Source of the DNA: Phaeotremella fagi
Taxonomy: Eukaryota; Basidiomycota; Tremellomycetes; Tremellales; Phaeotremellaceae
DNA: 64,000 bases
Direction: 5' to 3'
Assembly: GCA_001599715.1 (NCBI GenBank)
Contig: BCHU01000007.1
Location: 749,586 to 813,585, forward strand
Below the pieces are notes generated by a model that worked only from the letters and a program-made list of their open reading frames with translations, did no database searches and was not told where the DNA came from. The translations under genes were made by a program, and so were the position numbers. This document shows, piece by piece, positions 12,469 through 22,642 of this stretch (its first letter is position 1; each line of letters starts with the position of its first letter).

Positions 12469-12954
12469 ATGTCAAATACCACTTTAAACACCATGAGATC
12501 AGTCGCCAAAGCTCTTCAAGGCTCTACCTTACGTCCCTTCACTAAAAGACCAATAACCATCTTCGACTGTACCCCCGATCATCAAGGTAAAGTCCAAAAG
12601 TTTACTCAACTCTTAACTTCATCCTCCATCGACTCTAAGATTCTAACCAGATATCTCGAATCTTATCAATACGGTATCGTTCCGCAATGCTCCGAAGCAG
12701 AGAAAATCAGTATTCAGAATACACTCGTTGAGGTTCTTCGATTCAACAACTCGAGACGTACCCAATTCAACGCTACTATCATTCGCCAAAGTTCTCTGGG
12801 GCTTTCAGATCAGATCGTCATCTCTGAGAAGAAAGATATGAAGCTTGGTGTATTGGAGGATGTTGAGGAGATGGTAAACACGATTCAACATTGGTTGGCT
12901 TCACCTTCAGATGATGAGATACTCCAAGGTGTCACAACATCAACCATGGTTTGA
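12469..12954 (+). CDS. Hypothetical protein, single exon, 161 aa
   Basis: This intact 161-codon frame starts at an ATG preceded by AATAAA-like sequence and stops with TGA at 12952-12954. Codon use resembles the neighbouring genes and no intron is needed. The protein begins MSNTTLNTMRSVAKALQGST, is basic at the N-terminus, and has a predicted helical C-terminus (LGVLEDVEEMVNTIQHWL). No known domain was recognised. The first 35 residues are Arg/Lys/Ser/Thr-rich with few acidic residues and could be a mitochondrial targeting peptide, which is speculative. Its neighbours on the right are also orphans. Confidence 0.65.
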   Translation: MSNTTLNTMRSVAKALQGSTLRPFTKRPITIFDCTPDHQGKVQKFTQLLTSSSIDSKILTRYLESYQYGIVPQCSEAEKISIQNTLVEVLRFNNSRRTQFNATIIRQSSLGLSDQIVISEKKDMKLGVLEDVEEMVNTIQHWLASPSDDEILQGVTTSTMV

Positions 12955-13098
12955 ACAATGGACAATTCCTCATAGCTTCATAGAAAAAACTTTCCGTAGA
13001 ATTAAATGATAACGCTTTATACAAACAGTTACATAACCTGGACAAAAACTGAAATTTAAACGATTCTCCACCCTGTGCTATAAGCACAGAAAGCAACT

Positions 13099-13548
13099 CT
13101 ATCCTCCCGTAGAAGCCTGCTCAGCGTTGTACCTCTCAAGTACCTCAGCTAGCTGAGCGGCAATATAACCTAAATCCTCCTCAGCATCTTTCTCTCTTTT
13201 CTTTTGGCTATCACTGGTACCAAGAAAATACGTCGTCGCCCTTGAAAACATACTATGATGAGTCTTTTCGGTAAAACCTTCTTTCAAAGCGTCTAAGAGC
13301 TCTTCTGAAGTTGGAGTTTTCGTATCGACACTTGTACGATAAATATCTTGGTTTGTTTTTGGGTTTTGTTTCAATTCCATATAAATCGTAATGTTTTTAT
13401 AATTAACGTTGAGGCCGTAGTTAAGTGAATGATCCTCGTTTTTGAAAAGGAAACTTGTAAGACCTTTCATGCCGTCGGAAATTTGGGTCGTCTTCCAACC
13501 GTGTTCGAGAGATTGTTCGATGCCGATGGATTCTAAGCTGATTGGCAT
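13099..13548 (-). CDS. Hypothetical protein, member 1 of a tandem orphan pair
   Basis: This is a single-exon protein of 149 aa, starting MPISLESIGIEQSLEHGWKT and ending YNAEQASTGG. No domain was recognised. The layout matches the gene at 14048-14512: a Trp-Thr near residue 20, a beta-rich first half, then a Thr-Pro-Ser motif (TKTPTSEELLDALKEGF here, TNTPSAKDLRKDFKSLY there), a Ser/Arg/Tyr-Tyr patch, and a C-terminal helix (DLGYIAAQLAEVLERYN versus ALDVVADQVARVLQSHF). This supports an old tandem duplication. No signal peptide or membrane segment is evident, so both are probably soluble intracellular proteins. Confidence 0.7.
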   Translation of the reverse strand: MPISLESIGIEQSLEHGWKTTQISDGMKGLTSFLFKNEDHSLNYGLNVNYKNITIYMELKQNPKTNQDIYRTSVDTKTPTSEELLDALKEGFTEKTHHSMFSRATTYFLGTSDSQKKREKDAEEDLGYIAAQLAEVLERYNAEQASTGG

Positions 13549-14047
13549 AATGATTTCTATTAGAATTGGCTTGATGTTGAGAAGGATTGAGAATTGGGAG
13601 AAAAACAGTGACAGATGGAAAAGGTTTCTCGCTCAAGTTGGCTGGGACTGTATTCATTCGATACGTGGTTCACTGATTTCAATGGAACGAGAAACAGAAA
13701 CACTCATATGATATCGTCCTTTATTCCATCAACACAAAAGATGACTCAAAAAGATTAAGGATTTTTTGTCACCAAGGAAGTACTAATGTTTCACCGAGAT
13801 CAATGGAAAGAGAAATGCTCAAAAAGATGCACTCTTTTCTTCAACTCAACAAAGGGTTGTTTATATTTCACTATTTTACCTCTCAACAAATCGAGCCAAG
13901 AGATCAATGGGAGGTAATTCTCTCCTGATAATAGGAATAATAGGAAACAATTCCAATACGGTATGTTCGTGCATCGCATCCCCCCCAACAACTACAAAGT
14001 TCTACTTCATGAACTACATATGTACAATTTTAATTCCCTACGACGAG

Positions 14048-14512
14048 TTATTGAGTAATTCCACCTTCTCGAGCAGAAGTGCCACCACCAAAGTGACTTT
14101 GAAGTACACGAGCTACTTGGTCTGCTACAACATCTAAAGCTAACTCAACATTTATCTCACATTGCTTATCCTCTTTACGAGTTCCTCTATAATAGCCAGA
14201 GATCACCTCCTTGAGAGAGGAACGACGATACTCTGTCCAGTACAAAGATTTGAAATCTTTTCGGAGATCTTTTGCCGACGGTGTATTTGTTTTATGTGTT
14301 CGGACATGAGGTGTACTTTCGAAAGTATTGGAGTTGTACGTATAATGAGTGAGAGAAGTAAAGTTGACGGTGGACCACAATTCGAATTCAATCTCGCAAC
14401 CTTCACTTTCGATTTTGTAAACCTTCAATCCATGCCTGTCCTTCGAAGGAGTGATCGTCCAGTCGCATCCGAATCTTTCTCCGAAATTGATGTTGTCGCC
14501 GATAAAGGACAT
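14048..14512 (-). CDS. Hypothetical protein, member 2 of a tandem orphan pair
   Basis: This is a single-exon protein of 154 aa starting MSFIGDNINFGERFGCDWTI. The in-frame extension upstream to about 14665 has no ATG and a hydrophobic, non-conserved composition, so the start at 14512 was chosen; it also matches the length of the paralogue at 13099. The second half contains KTNTPSAKDLRKDFKSL and SGYYRGTRKEDKQCEI, and the tail is GGGTSAREGGITQ. No domain was recognised. The 123-bp inverted-repeat element lies about 270 bp upstream of the start, inside its likely promoter. Confidence 0.68.
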   Translation of the reverse strand: MSFIGDNINFGERFGCDWTITPSKDRHGLKVYKIESEGCEIEFELWSTVNFTSLTHYTYNSNTFESTPHVRTHKTNTPSAKDLRKDFKSLYWTEYRRSSLKEVISGYYRGTRKEDKQCEINVELALDVVADQVARVLQSHFGGGTSAREGGITQ

Positions 14513-14783
14513 GTTGTGATGACTTATAGCTAGTTGTAGAGTACTCTTCAAGTATTTCACGATGGATTGAGGAAAACAAATCCAGAAGTTGAAAAAAGAG
14601 TAAGCAGGAAAAGAAAAGTATTCGCTCAAGATACTAGCGCTATATGTGAAAAATATGTGCTCCACTCAAATCAATGGAGAGATGAAGGCCATTTCAACAG
14701 CCAGTGTCTTTCCTTTGATCCAGCAAAACGAATATTACAAAGGTTGGATGTAAGGCTTCTGCCACATTGAGACCGGTCAAGAA

Positions 14784-14906
14784 AGTCTAATGCCGCAATT
14801 CTCCGTATGACATTGACTGCCGTTGCCTGTGTGAAAAGCCGTTGCCTGTAGATGTTTCCGTTGCCTGACAGTGTGAATTCACTACGGAGAATTGCGGTAG
14901 TAGACT
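14784..14906. mobile_element. MITE-like inverted-repeat element with internal 19-bp-period repeats
   Basis: The 24 bases at 14784-14807 and the reverse complement of 14883-14906 agree at all but two positions; the shared core is CCGCAATTCTCCGTA. Between the arms the 10-mer CCGTTGCCTG occurs three times, starting at 14820, 14839 and 14858, an exact 19-bp period. There is no coding capacity. Size and structure fit a non-autonomous DNA transposon (MITE), but no clear target-site duplication is visible next to the arms. A folded regulatory element is the alternative. Confidence 0.6.
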
Positions 14907-15311
14907 AAATTCGATATTTTACTTAACTGCGCAGTGGTTTCAAGATACTCAACGTTACTTCCAACTGTATCAGACCAGAATTGTGTTGATAAGATAACAA
15001 AACTTACTACCAGGTCTAATTGTAAAGACCTCCAGCTATCGACATGACATGTTTATTTCTAGAAAGCTATACACTCTTCAATCAATGATCGACACATTGT
15101 CTGAAACACTAACTGCAACAACCTAACAACAACACGGACGTGTCAAAGGACACGCTTGGCATAGCATGTCAAAAGTCGCAGTATTGTTGTGATTCTTGAT
15201 CAAACACTCAATCATTAATTGACTCGTCTAACCCGTATTCATTCTTATTCGTTATATTTGTCTTTCTAAATTAATTTTACAGCTGTATTAACCGTTCTCG
15301 AATCCAGATAA

Positions 15312-15341
15312 ATGACTACGTCGTTCGCTCCAGAAGCGTAA
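15312..15341 (+). promoter_or_regulatory. Upstream ORF overlapping the next start codon (TAATG)
   Basis: A nine-codon frame ATG ACT ACG TCG TTC GCT CCA GAA GCG TAA runs from 15312 to 15341. Its stop TAA (15339-15341) shares its last A with the ATG (15341-15343) of the downstream glycosyltransferase-like gene. This is the arrangement used for termination-coupled re-initiation. Whether the transcript starts upstream of 15312 is not known. Confidence 0.55.
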
Positions 15342-17808
15342 TGTACTCATCAAGATCATCCCGTTCACTGTCACGTTCAACACAATCTCGTCACAGTATA
15401 CAACAAGATTCAGATTCCCCCAACAGAAGCTCGTCGTCGTCTACTCCGAGAACCAGCTCTAGTGATCCCCCATGTCAACAATCTTCCTTTGACCACTATG
15501 ACCTGTCTGATTTCCCTCAAGAATTCAATGTTACGTATCCCAAACTAATTTATAAATCTTTAAAACCACGTCGTTGGATCATAACGAATTTGATTAGAAT
15601 ATTGTATCGAAAGCGAATAGCACCAATCATTGTCATCTGTACAATCTTTATCTTGGTTTTGTTAATAATATTGGAGAAGAAGGAGCACAATCGTCGAAAT
15701 GATCTGCTCAGTGATTACGATCCTTCGGAAAGGACTATCTTGGAGGTAGAGGAAGTAGGTGGGAAGAATGGAGTGATGAATTTGAAAAAGCTCAGGAAAT
15801 CGTATCGAACCAGGAGGAAAAGGAAGATGGAGAACGATCTTCGGGATAGATCTTTGGCAAATGGGAATTCCGGAAGTCATCTGGTTAGCGTGGAAGAATT
15901 GGGTTGGAATCTGGAGGATGAGTGGAGGTTGGATCAGGAAACTCAGATATATTGGCCCAGATGGTGGGGAAGTAGTGATCATGTCGGACCTAGTCCTTTT
16001 GATTACAAGACGACGAAAGGTCATCGATCGAATAGAAGGGTTTTATTTCTGACAGGTGAGTTTGTAATAGCTCCAAGTATATAAGCTCACATCTTTGATA
16101 GATTACAACGATTATCTGGAAAGAATGAATACACACACCTACGAAATTGTGGACGGTAAGGTGTATTGATAGTAGATTTTCATTCGCTGAATTCCATTTT
16201 TTAGCTGCTCTCAGACATCCTGGAATTGTTGTAGACGTATGGGGACCAGGTTGGGCAGGATATGACCCTTCCCTAAAACTCTCGGAAAACGTTCGAAGAA
16301 GATCACATCGTATAGCTCAATTGGAAACTTCTAAACAAGAATGGGAGGATCGGACAGAATCCGCTAAGAATGAGAGAATCCGGATGGCTCAAAATAAAGA
16401 AGCTCAGCGACATTTCAGATTATGGGCAGAAGTGACTAGACCTATCTCGGATTTTGAGATAGATATCAACGATGCTGAAGTTGAGGGGGAGGAGACTGAG
16501 CCTTGGGTCAGACCTGTTTGGGAAGACTTCAACAGTGATGAATGTGGAGATGTGCGGTTTGACATTGTTTGGACATTTTCGTGAGTGTAAAGACACATGA
16601 TAGGAGTCATACTGACTCCAACTAGTGACATATTCAAACAAGATGATCCATTGGTGGACGCTCTAGATTGCGATTCCTTGCTCATTCAGTAGGTTTATGG
16701 TTTGACCCTAATCTTGATTTTTAGTCCTGACTTGGACAACAGACAGATTGGCGATTGCCACGAAAAGCGTTGTTTGAAAGAATGGTATCCTTATGCCAAC
16801 AACATCACTCTTTCAAAGTATGCGTTTGAACTTCTTGAAGTCTTTCCTTATGAACAGGTTTTGAATGATTTCCCTGGATTTCAAATGGGGATATTTGGTC
16901 ATAGTCCAGATACCGTTAGTTGCTCTGTGACAATATTAGGGATCCATAGACTAATTTCAGTATCAGGCAAATGAATGGGATTTCTTTCCAATCCCTTGGA
17001 ATAACAAAACGTCAGACGCTACAATGTTTGGTTTTGATGGGAGTTGTGAGTCTTACCTTTCTATTCAACAGACATAAGCACATTCTCGCTAATCTCAATT
17101 TCAGTTTATCCTATCAGAACCACTATTACCAATTATCTGAATGAAAATCCTCAAGCCGCATCGTTGATCAACAGACATCGTCATCCAGGATACACCTTGG
17201 CCGTAGGTGAAGACTATCACCTCAATCCTCTAGAGACGTATGAACACAATCACACCTCTTACACAATCCATCAACAAACTCGTGAAGAGTTTGCCAGTGG
17301 AATGCGTCAAGCTCGAATATGTGTTTTTGATGCTAGTCTGGAACGCAAGATGATCAGGAAGGTATGCATTCCTGCAGAAGCCTCCTGTAACTACTAATTG
17401 ATATTCATGTTCAGTACGCTCAAGCTTTTCTATCTGGATGTGTAGTGGCAGCAGATCTGCCAACTGAACACGAAGAGGCATTATCCAACTTCATTATCCG
17501 ATTAGAACCAGGATGGTCGATTCAAATGATCGAACAACAAATCAAACGTTATCTGAACAATCCTGAACTGTTGGAACAAATGGCATTAGATGCTTTCACC
17601 TATGCGAGGAGAAGATTGACGACGACCAAAAAAATCGATGAAGTTTTGAGAATGGCTGATGAATATCGTCAAGGTTTCAGGGGTTATGATTGTGAGTTCA
17701 ATAATGCTATTGGGACAGATTTTGTACTGATGGGAAAATTCCATAGTTCCTAATTCATTTTCATCTCGATGTAGAGCATATTGGTCGGGGGAAGCTTATA
17801 GACCGTGA
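15341..17808 (+). CDS. Type II membrane glycosyltransferase-like protein (CgeB/GT1-like C-terminal half)
   Basis: The Ser/Arg-rich cytosolic head (about 75 residues) is followed by a basic patch and one signal-anchor helix, APIIVICTIFILVLLIIL, as in Golgi type II enzymes. The lumenal part contains RRVLFLT DYNDYLERMN, DVWGPGWAGYD and DIVWTFSDIF. Near the C-terminus come EEFASGMRQARICVFDASLE, RKYAQAFLSGCVVAADLPTE and FIIRLEPGWSIQMIEQQI, then LLEQMALDAFTYARRR. That last block resembles the nucleotide-sugar binding region of GT-B family 1 enzymes of the CgeB type. The final exon, after an intron ending CATAG, reads PNSFSSRCRAYWSGEAYRP with TGA at 17806-17808. The donor sugar is unknown; capsule or cell-wall glycan work is only a guess. 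Confidence 0.7.
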
Positions 17809-19850
17809 GTTCCTACGTACCAGATAAACTTTAATTTGGGAATCTGACAATCGAAATGTCCAGACCATGGTGTAGACAAGATAGTTACAGGGGGGAGGAA
17901 TGAATGTTTTACTCGAGCATTGAGATGAAAGGAAAGGAAAACATGCTTGAGTTTGAGTCTAATCGGAGTTTCTTGTGTAAGGCCGCCGAGGACTGGAATC
18001 AAAGTCAAGTAAGGTTGAGAGAGTGACTAACAATGCCGTGAAGGCTAGTCACGATCTGAGGCTAAGTTTCTTTAGGGTATTTCAATTCAAAATCGTGCAG
18101 ATCGAAATTTAATGCTGAGAGTGCGATTAAGTCATCGAGAGAGGGAGAGACAGGTGTTTTCGTATAAGAGCACACTTTTAAGCACTCGTTGTTCTTTTGT
18201 GCTGCACTAATCAATGTATTCGGTTGGAGAAGTAACATCTACACTGCTTTCTTTCATTTGAGCGTATTATCCTAAAACCCTGATGGCTTGATCTACAAGG
18301 GCAGTCACCCAACGCCTTAAAATCTAGAAAATCGCTCTGTCTTCTCCTGTCCGATTAGCTCGAAGAACGGAGGTTCAATCTGGAAAGAGTTTGATTCGTA
18401 GTCGTTTAGAAATCTAAGGGCACGCTTTAAATTGTACAAGCCACACCAAAGCTCTTTGACGATTTGGGAACGGAGAAAAATATAAAAGATGATTGGGTTC
18501 GGTGACATATTCCGGATAATAACGCTATTCACCTAGGTAAGCTATACGCGTTGACATAATTTTTTCGTCAGATGTTTCGATCTCTTAATAAAAAAAACAT
18601 AAAAACAGAGGAATATACGGTGGCGTTGAGAAAAAAAAAGCCAAAAGCCTGCAAAGGTCTACTTATGACTGGGCCTTTTGCATTACTCGCTTCACGTCAG
18701 CTTTGATCTCTTCATTTCGATCTACATTTTTCACGTAGTTAACTCAAACAATTACCTTTTGATGTTCGAAAACAATGGATTACGCTATTCGAGGTTAAAA
18801 AACAGGAAAGACTGGAATCGGAATCTGATGTCGATTCCGCTCCAAGTTTATTGAATGCAGTAGTGCGAAATGTTTTGCTGACGTGAAGAAACTATGCATT
18901 GAGAAAACAGAAGAAATCGAGAAAAAGAATGTTAGTACGACGATTATTCTCAAATTGGCGAAGGATTCACACCTCAGTACTTTAGTTTGGATGTGAGGCC
19001 CGCTTTGTTTTGGGAGATGAGGGTAGGAACTGAAGTGAGAGATTTAACCATGTTCAGGGTGAAGTGGGAAGAATTTTATTAGAGGCGTAGATCCTCCTCG
19101 GCCGGTTAAGCTATGTAATTCTTATGTATTTTGTAGCTTATTGTACTTTATAAAGTGCTCAGGCAGGGAGAGAGATAAGTGACTTGCTCAGTTTATAGGA
19201 CAAAATAGAACCGGTTGGATTTATACCTAAGTAGACGTTACTTTACCAAGGAAGAAAAAGATTCTTAGGCAAGGTAACCTGACTTGAAGCAAAAGTAATT
19301 GAATTTGATTGACCGGAAACAAAGAAGGTCAGAGTTGCTGAACCCTCTGGTCGTTTGCTTTGGGAATGGAATAATCAATCAATCAATCATAATTGTAATC
19401 GTAAAATCATGCAAATTCTAATAATCATTATTGGTATTTCTTCAAGTCATTGTTAGCCATCCATCGATTCGAGTTTGAAGTTTTACTTATCTTATTCTCT
19501 TTACTTAACGTCATTCAGAGATAATTGTACTTGATCTCATCTCAATCTTATTGCAGAGCAAGACACGAGGGCTCGGATAAGGTTGATGACAGATCTCAAA
19601 TCGAATCTAAATCATTAAACTTACAGTTGGTATTTTAGATAAGACGTTCATTTATTCTTTTCACATTTTTTTCATCTCATTCCAAAATCTTTCTGTTCAA
19701 CTATCGGTCCCTATCGTTTATAATCATATCTATCGGATCAAAATATCAAAGATCAATCTTACACATCGTAATCTTAATCGGCGACGGTAAATCATATGCC
19801 GACTTAGGACCAAGTTGTGAAGAAGAAGAAGAAGGAAATTTTTTCAACCA
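17809..19850. promoter_or_regulatory. Two-kilobase gene-free region upstream of the velvet gene
   Basis: No protein family, RNA gene or repeat family was recognised in 2.0 kb. The sequence is AT-rich with A-runs around 18590 and 18630 and a GAAGAAGAAGAAGAAGG stretch just before the velvet ATG. By position it should contain the velvet promoter and a long 5' leader, possibly with leader introns. An unannotated long noncoding RNA cannot be excluded. Confidence 0.45.
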
Positions 19851-21913
19851 ATGTCTGCTTCTGGTGGAACAGCAGTTCTAGTTCCAGATAAACCACCAAA
19901 GAATAGGAAGCAAACGTCACCATATCTTGCACCGATTAAAATGGAATCTTTACCTGGACTTGTAGACACGACGACAACGACACCTTCCGCAAGTGCCAGT
20001 ACAAGTAAATCGTCGTTGGATTATCCGGAAACATCCAAGAAATGGATGAAATCAAAAGAAAAAGATTCATCTTCTTTATCTGCTCCGTCGAAAAGACAAT
20101 TCAGTGATGATTCATATTCAACTCCTGGAACATCAAGGGATTCATGGCGAGGTACTTCATCTCGATTACCGTGAGTGTTTCATGTAGTTTGAAAATTAAT
20201 CTGTTTAGTGTCTATACTCTCAAAGTTCGACAACAACCTGAACGTGCAAGATTATGTTCTTATAAAGAGGAGAATGATACAAGTAGGTCTGAACTTATTC
20301 AACATTCGACTAATAAGTAGTCGATCGAAGACCTGTAGATCCCCCGCCTGTAGTCGAGATGCGGAGTAACGATGTTGATCCAAAGTGAGTGAAATCAAAC
20401 GTTTATAGTTACTGACGCCATCGTAGTGAATTATTAGAATCAACATCTTTTTTCATGAGGGCGTCTCTAGTTCAAGCTCAAGCTGAAGCGACTGAACCCA
20501 TTTATCCTCCCGTCTTCATACCGACAGGTCAAGACGCTGCATCTGGAGATGTCATCCAAACACCAGAGAGGTTAAAATTGTTAGACGGTCGTCAAGCTGC
20601 TCTTTGTGTTTTTGCAAAATTATCAGTCAGACTACCAGGTGTCTACAGATTGAAATTTATTTTATTCGAAACTTCAGAGTACGTCCTCAACGATAAAAAA
20701 ATAAAAATAAAAATTAATTTTAACGTCCATTTTAGTGCGGGTGTATCAGAGGTTGCACACATAGTTTCGGATACTTTTGAAGTTTTTTCTCCAAAGTTGT
20801 TCACGGGGATGGCAGGTTCGACACCTTTAACTAGACATCTAGCAGCTCAAGGTTTGAAAGTTAAACTTCGACCTGATGTCGTTAAACAGTGAGTGATCAA
20901 TGGAAGGACGTGGCACTGAACGAATATCAGAAGTGTAGCCAGACGACGAGGTTCAGGTCGAAATAACAACACGAATTCCGCTCCTCTCCCCAGCACCACA
21001 TCTTCTACAGCTACCTTTGAACATCCCAATCGTCTTGTCTGGCGACCCTCGACACATGAAGCTCTTCGACAATCGCCATCACCTTTTGATTGGGGTTCAA
21101 CGAGAAGAGTTGGCGATGATGGACTTTTCCCATCGTTCCGTGCAATATCTGGTAAAATGGATTGGAATTGTAAGTCGACTGCGACCAATGAAGCTTTGTT
21201 CGAAATGAGAACTAAACCTTGAATACAACAGCAACACCACCGCCTGCACCAGAGCGATATGGATCTTCGTCTTATCCAACCTCATCGTCATCTTCAACAC
21301 TATCAATACCTTCGCTAGATCTTCGTCAATTCTCATTAGGATTTTCCAATGATACCGGAAGCAAATCAAACAGATTCATCGATCCAACAAGACCTCCCCC
21401 TCTCCACACTCAATCGACTTCATCAATATCAACCGTTCGTTCACACCCACCACCGAATTTAAATCTTGGTCACGATTTCCTACCTCCTCATGGATTTTCG
21501 TTACAGAACAGAACTTCTTCGACGAGATCTGAAATTTTTTCCAAAGATTTACCGTATCAGGATAGAGTTGGTGATGACAACAACAACTCAGGATTCTTAC
21601 CTCCATTGTTATCGACTCCGAGACATGGAGGTACATCACCTTTCTTGCCACCTTCGTTATTAAATACTTCAGCCAGGTAGGTATCAATATTCTTTCTGGA
21701 AAACAATCTCAACAACCCACTGACACGTTTTTTGGAAATAGAAATTCACCCAATCCAACTTCAAGATCATCACCAGTGATGCCAATATCCTCTCATTCAA
21801 GTACACCCACCAACATGTATTCGGAAGGATACGATAGAGGATCGACGAAAAGAACATCAAGAAATTCATCACCTTTACCAGTTCTACCACCCATACGTGA
21901 TATAGCAAAATAA
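19851..21913 (+). CDS. Velvet-domain transcription regulator
   Basis: The spliced protein begins MSASGGTAVLVPDKPPKNRK and has a Ser/Thr-rich leader, then the velvet domain: YTLKVRQQPERARLCSYKEE, DRRPVDPPPVVEMR, a long loop, SFFMRASLVQAQ, RQAALCVFAKLSVRLPGVYR and LKFILFETS. It continues with AHIVSDTFEVFSPKLFTGM and LTRHLAAQGLKVKLRP, typical ends of the domain. The C-terminal 300 residues are low complexity (Ser/Pro/Thr) and end LPVLPPIRDIAK at TAA 21911-21913. Velvet proteins are NF-kB-like DNA-binding dimers linking light, development and secondary metabolism. It was not possible to say whether this is the VosA, VelB or VelC type. Confidence 0.9.
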
Positions 21914-22642
21914 TAGCCTTCATCGAAACAATTATCAATCTGATTCCATCGTCCACCTATCTAGGGACATGGTCCGATGGGTTTCGTAAAGCACATCATC
22001 ACCTTCTTCTTAATTATTTTTTCTTGTACAGAAACACCGTCATTTCCGTCGTTCTTCTTTCGGGGGCTAACCTTGGTCTGTTCTTTTTTTCCAATCACTA
22101 AATCTAAATTAAGATGTAAAAAGAGTTTGTACAATAGACAGGGAATAAAAACAAAAGGGTTTTTAGGCGTTTTAGTCTCTCATTTTCATTTAATTTTTGG
22201 TCTTTCATATTTCTTCTTCAATCAATTCAATTGAGTGTTTAAAGACTTTATTCACATAACGATATCAAACGTTTATTCCAAGTTATGAAAACAATTTTTT
22301 TTGGCATACACACTGATTGCAGATTGGCTATGACTCGATGCGATGCTGATGCAATCTCCAAGCTGAGCAGGATGATCTGATTAAATTTGAATGCATTGAC
22401 AACTAAATACGTTTACCGGTTCTAAAGAGATCTAACTCATCAAATATGTTTGTTTTTTTCTGTCGTCACTAGACACTGTTCTTTTGAAAATTACTGGGGA
22501 AGGGGGATTGAAGAGATGTGACGGAGAAATGTACAATTCTAAGCACGGTGGTAAACGTCAGCTGGGAGGACACCAGCTTCTCCACGTTTGATGCTGGAAT
22601 GCAAGTCAGTAAGAAAGTTCATATCTAACTTTGAGAAGGAAC
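21914..22642. other. Convergent intergenic region, velvet and ARG1 3' ends
   Basis: About 730 bp between two facing stop codons. It has T-rich tracts (22010-22030, 22195-22210) that may be 3' untranslated sequence. The open frame at 21977-22234 is Phe/Ser/Leu low complexity without family features. No RNA gene or repeat was recognised. Confidence 0.4.

Noticed and set aside
14513..14665. N-terminal extension of the second orphan paralogue
   Set aside because: It has no ATG start, a hydrophobic unrelated composition, and the ATG at 14512 matches the paralogue's length.
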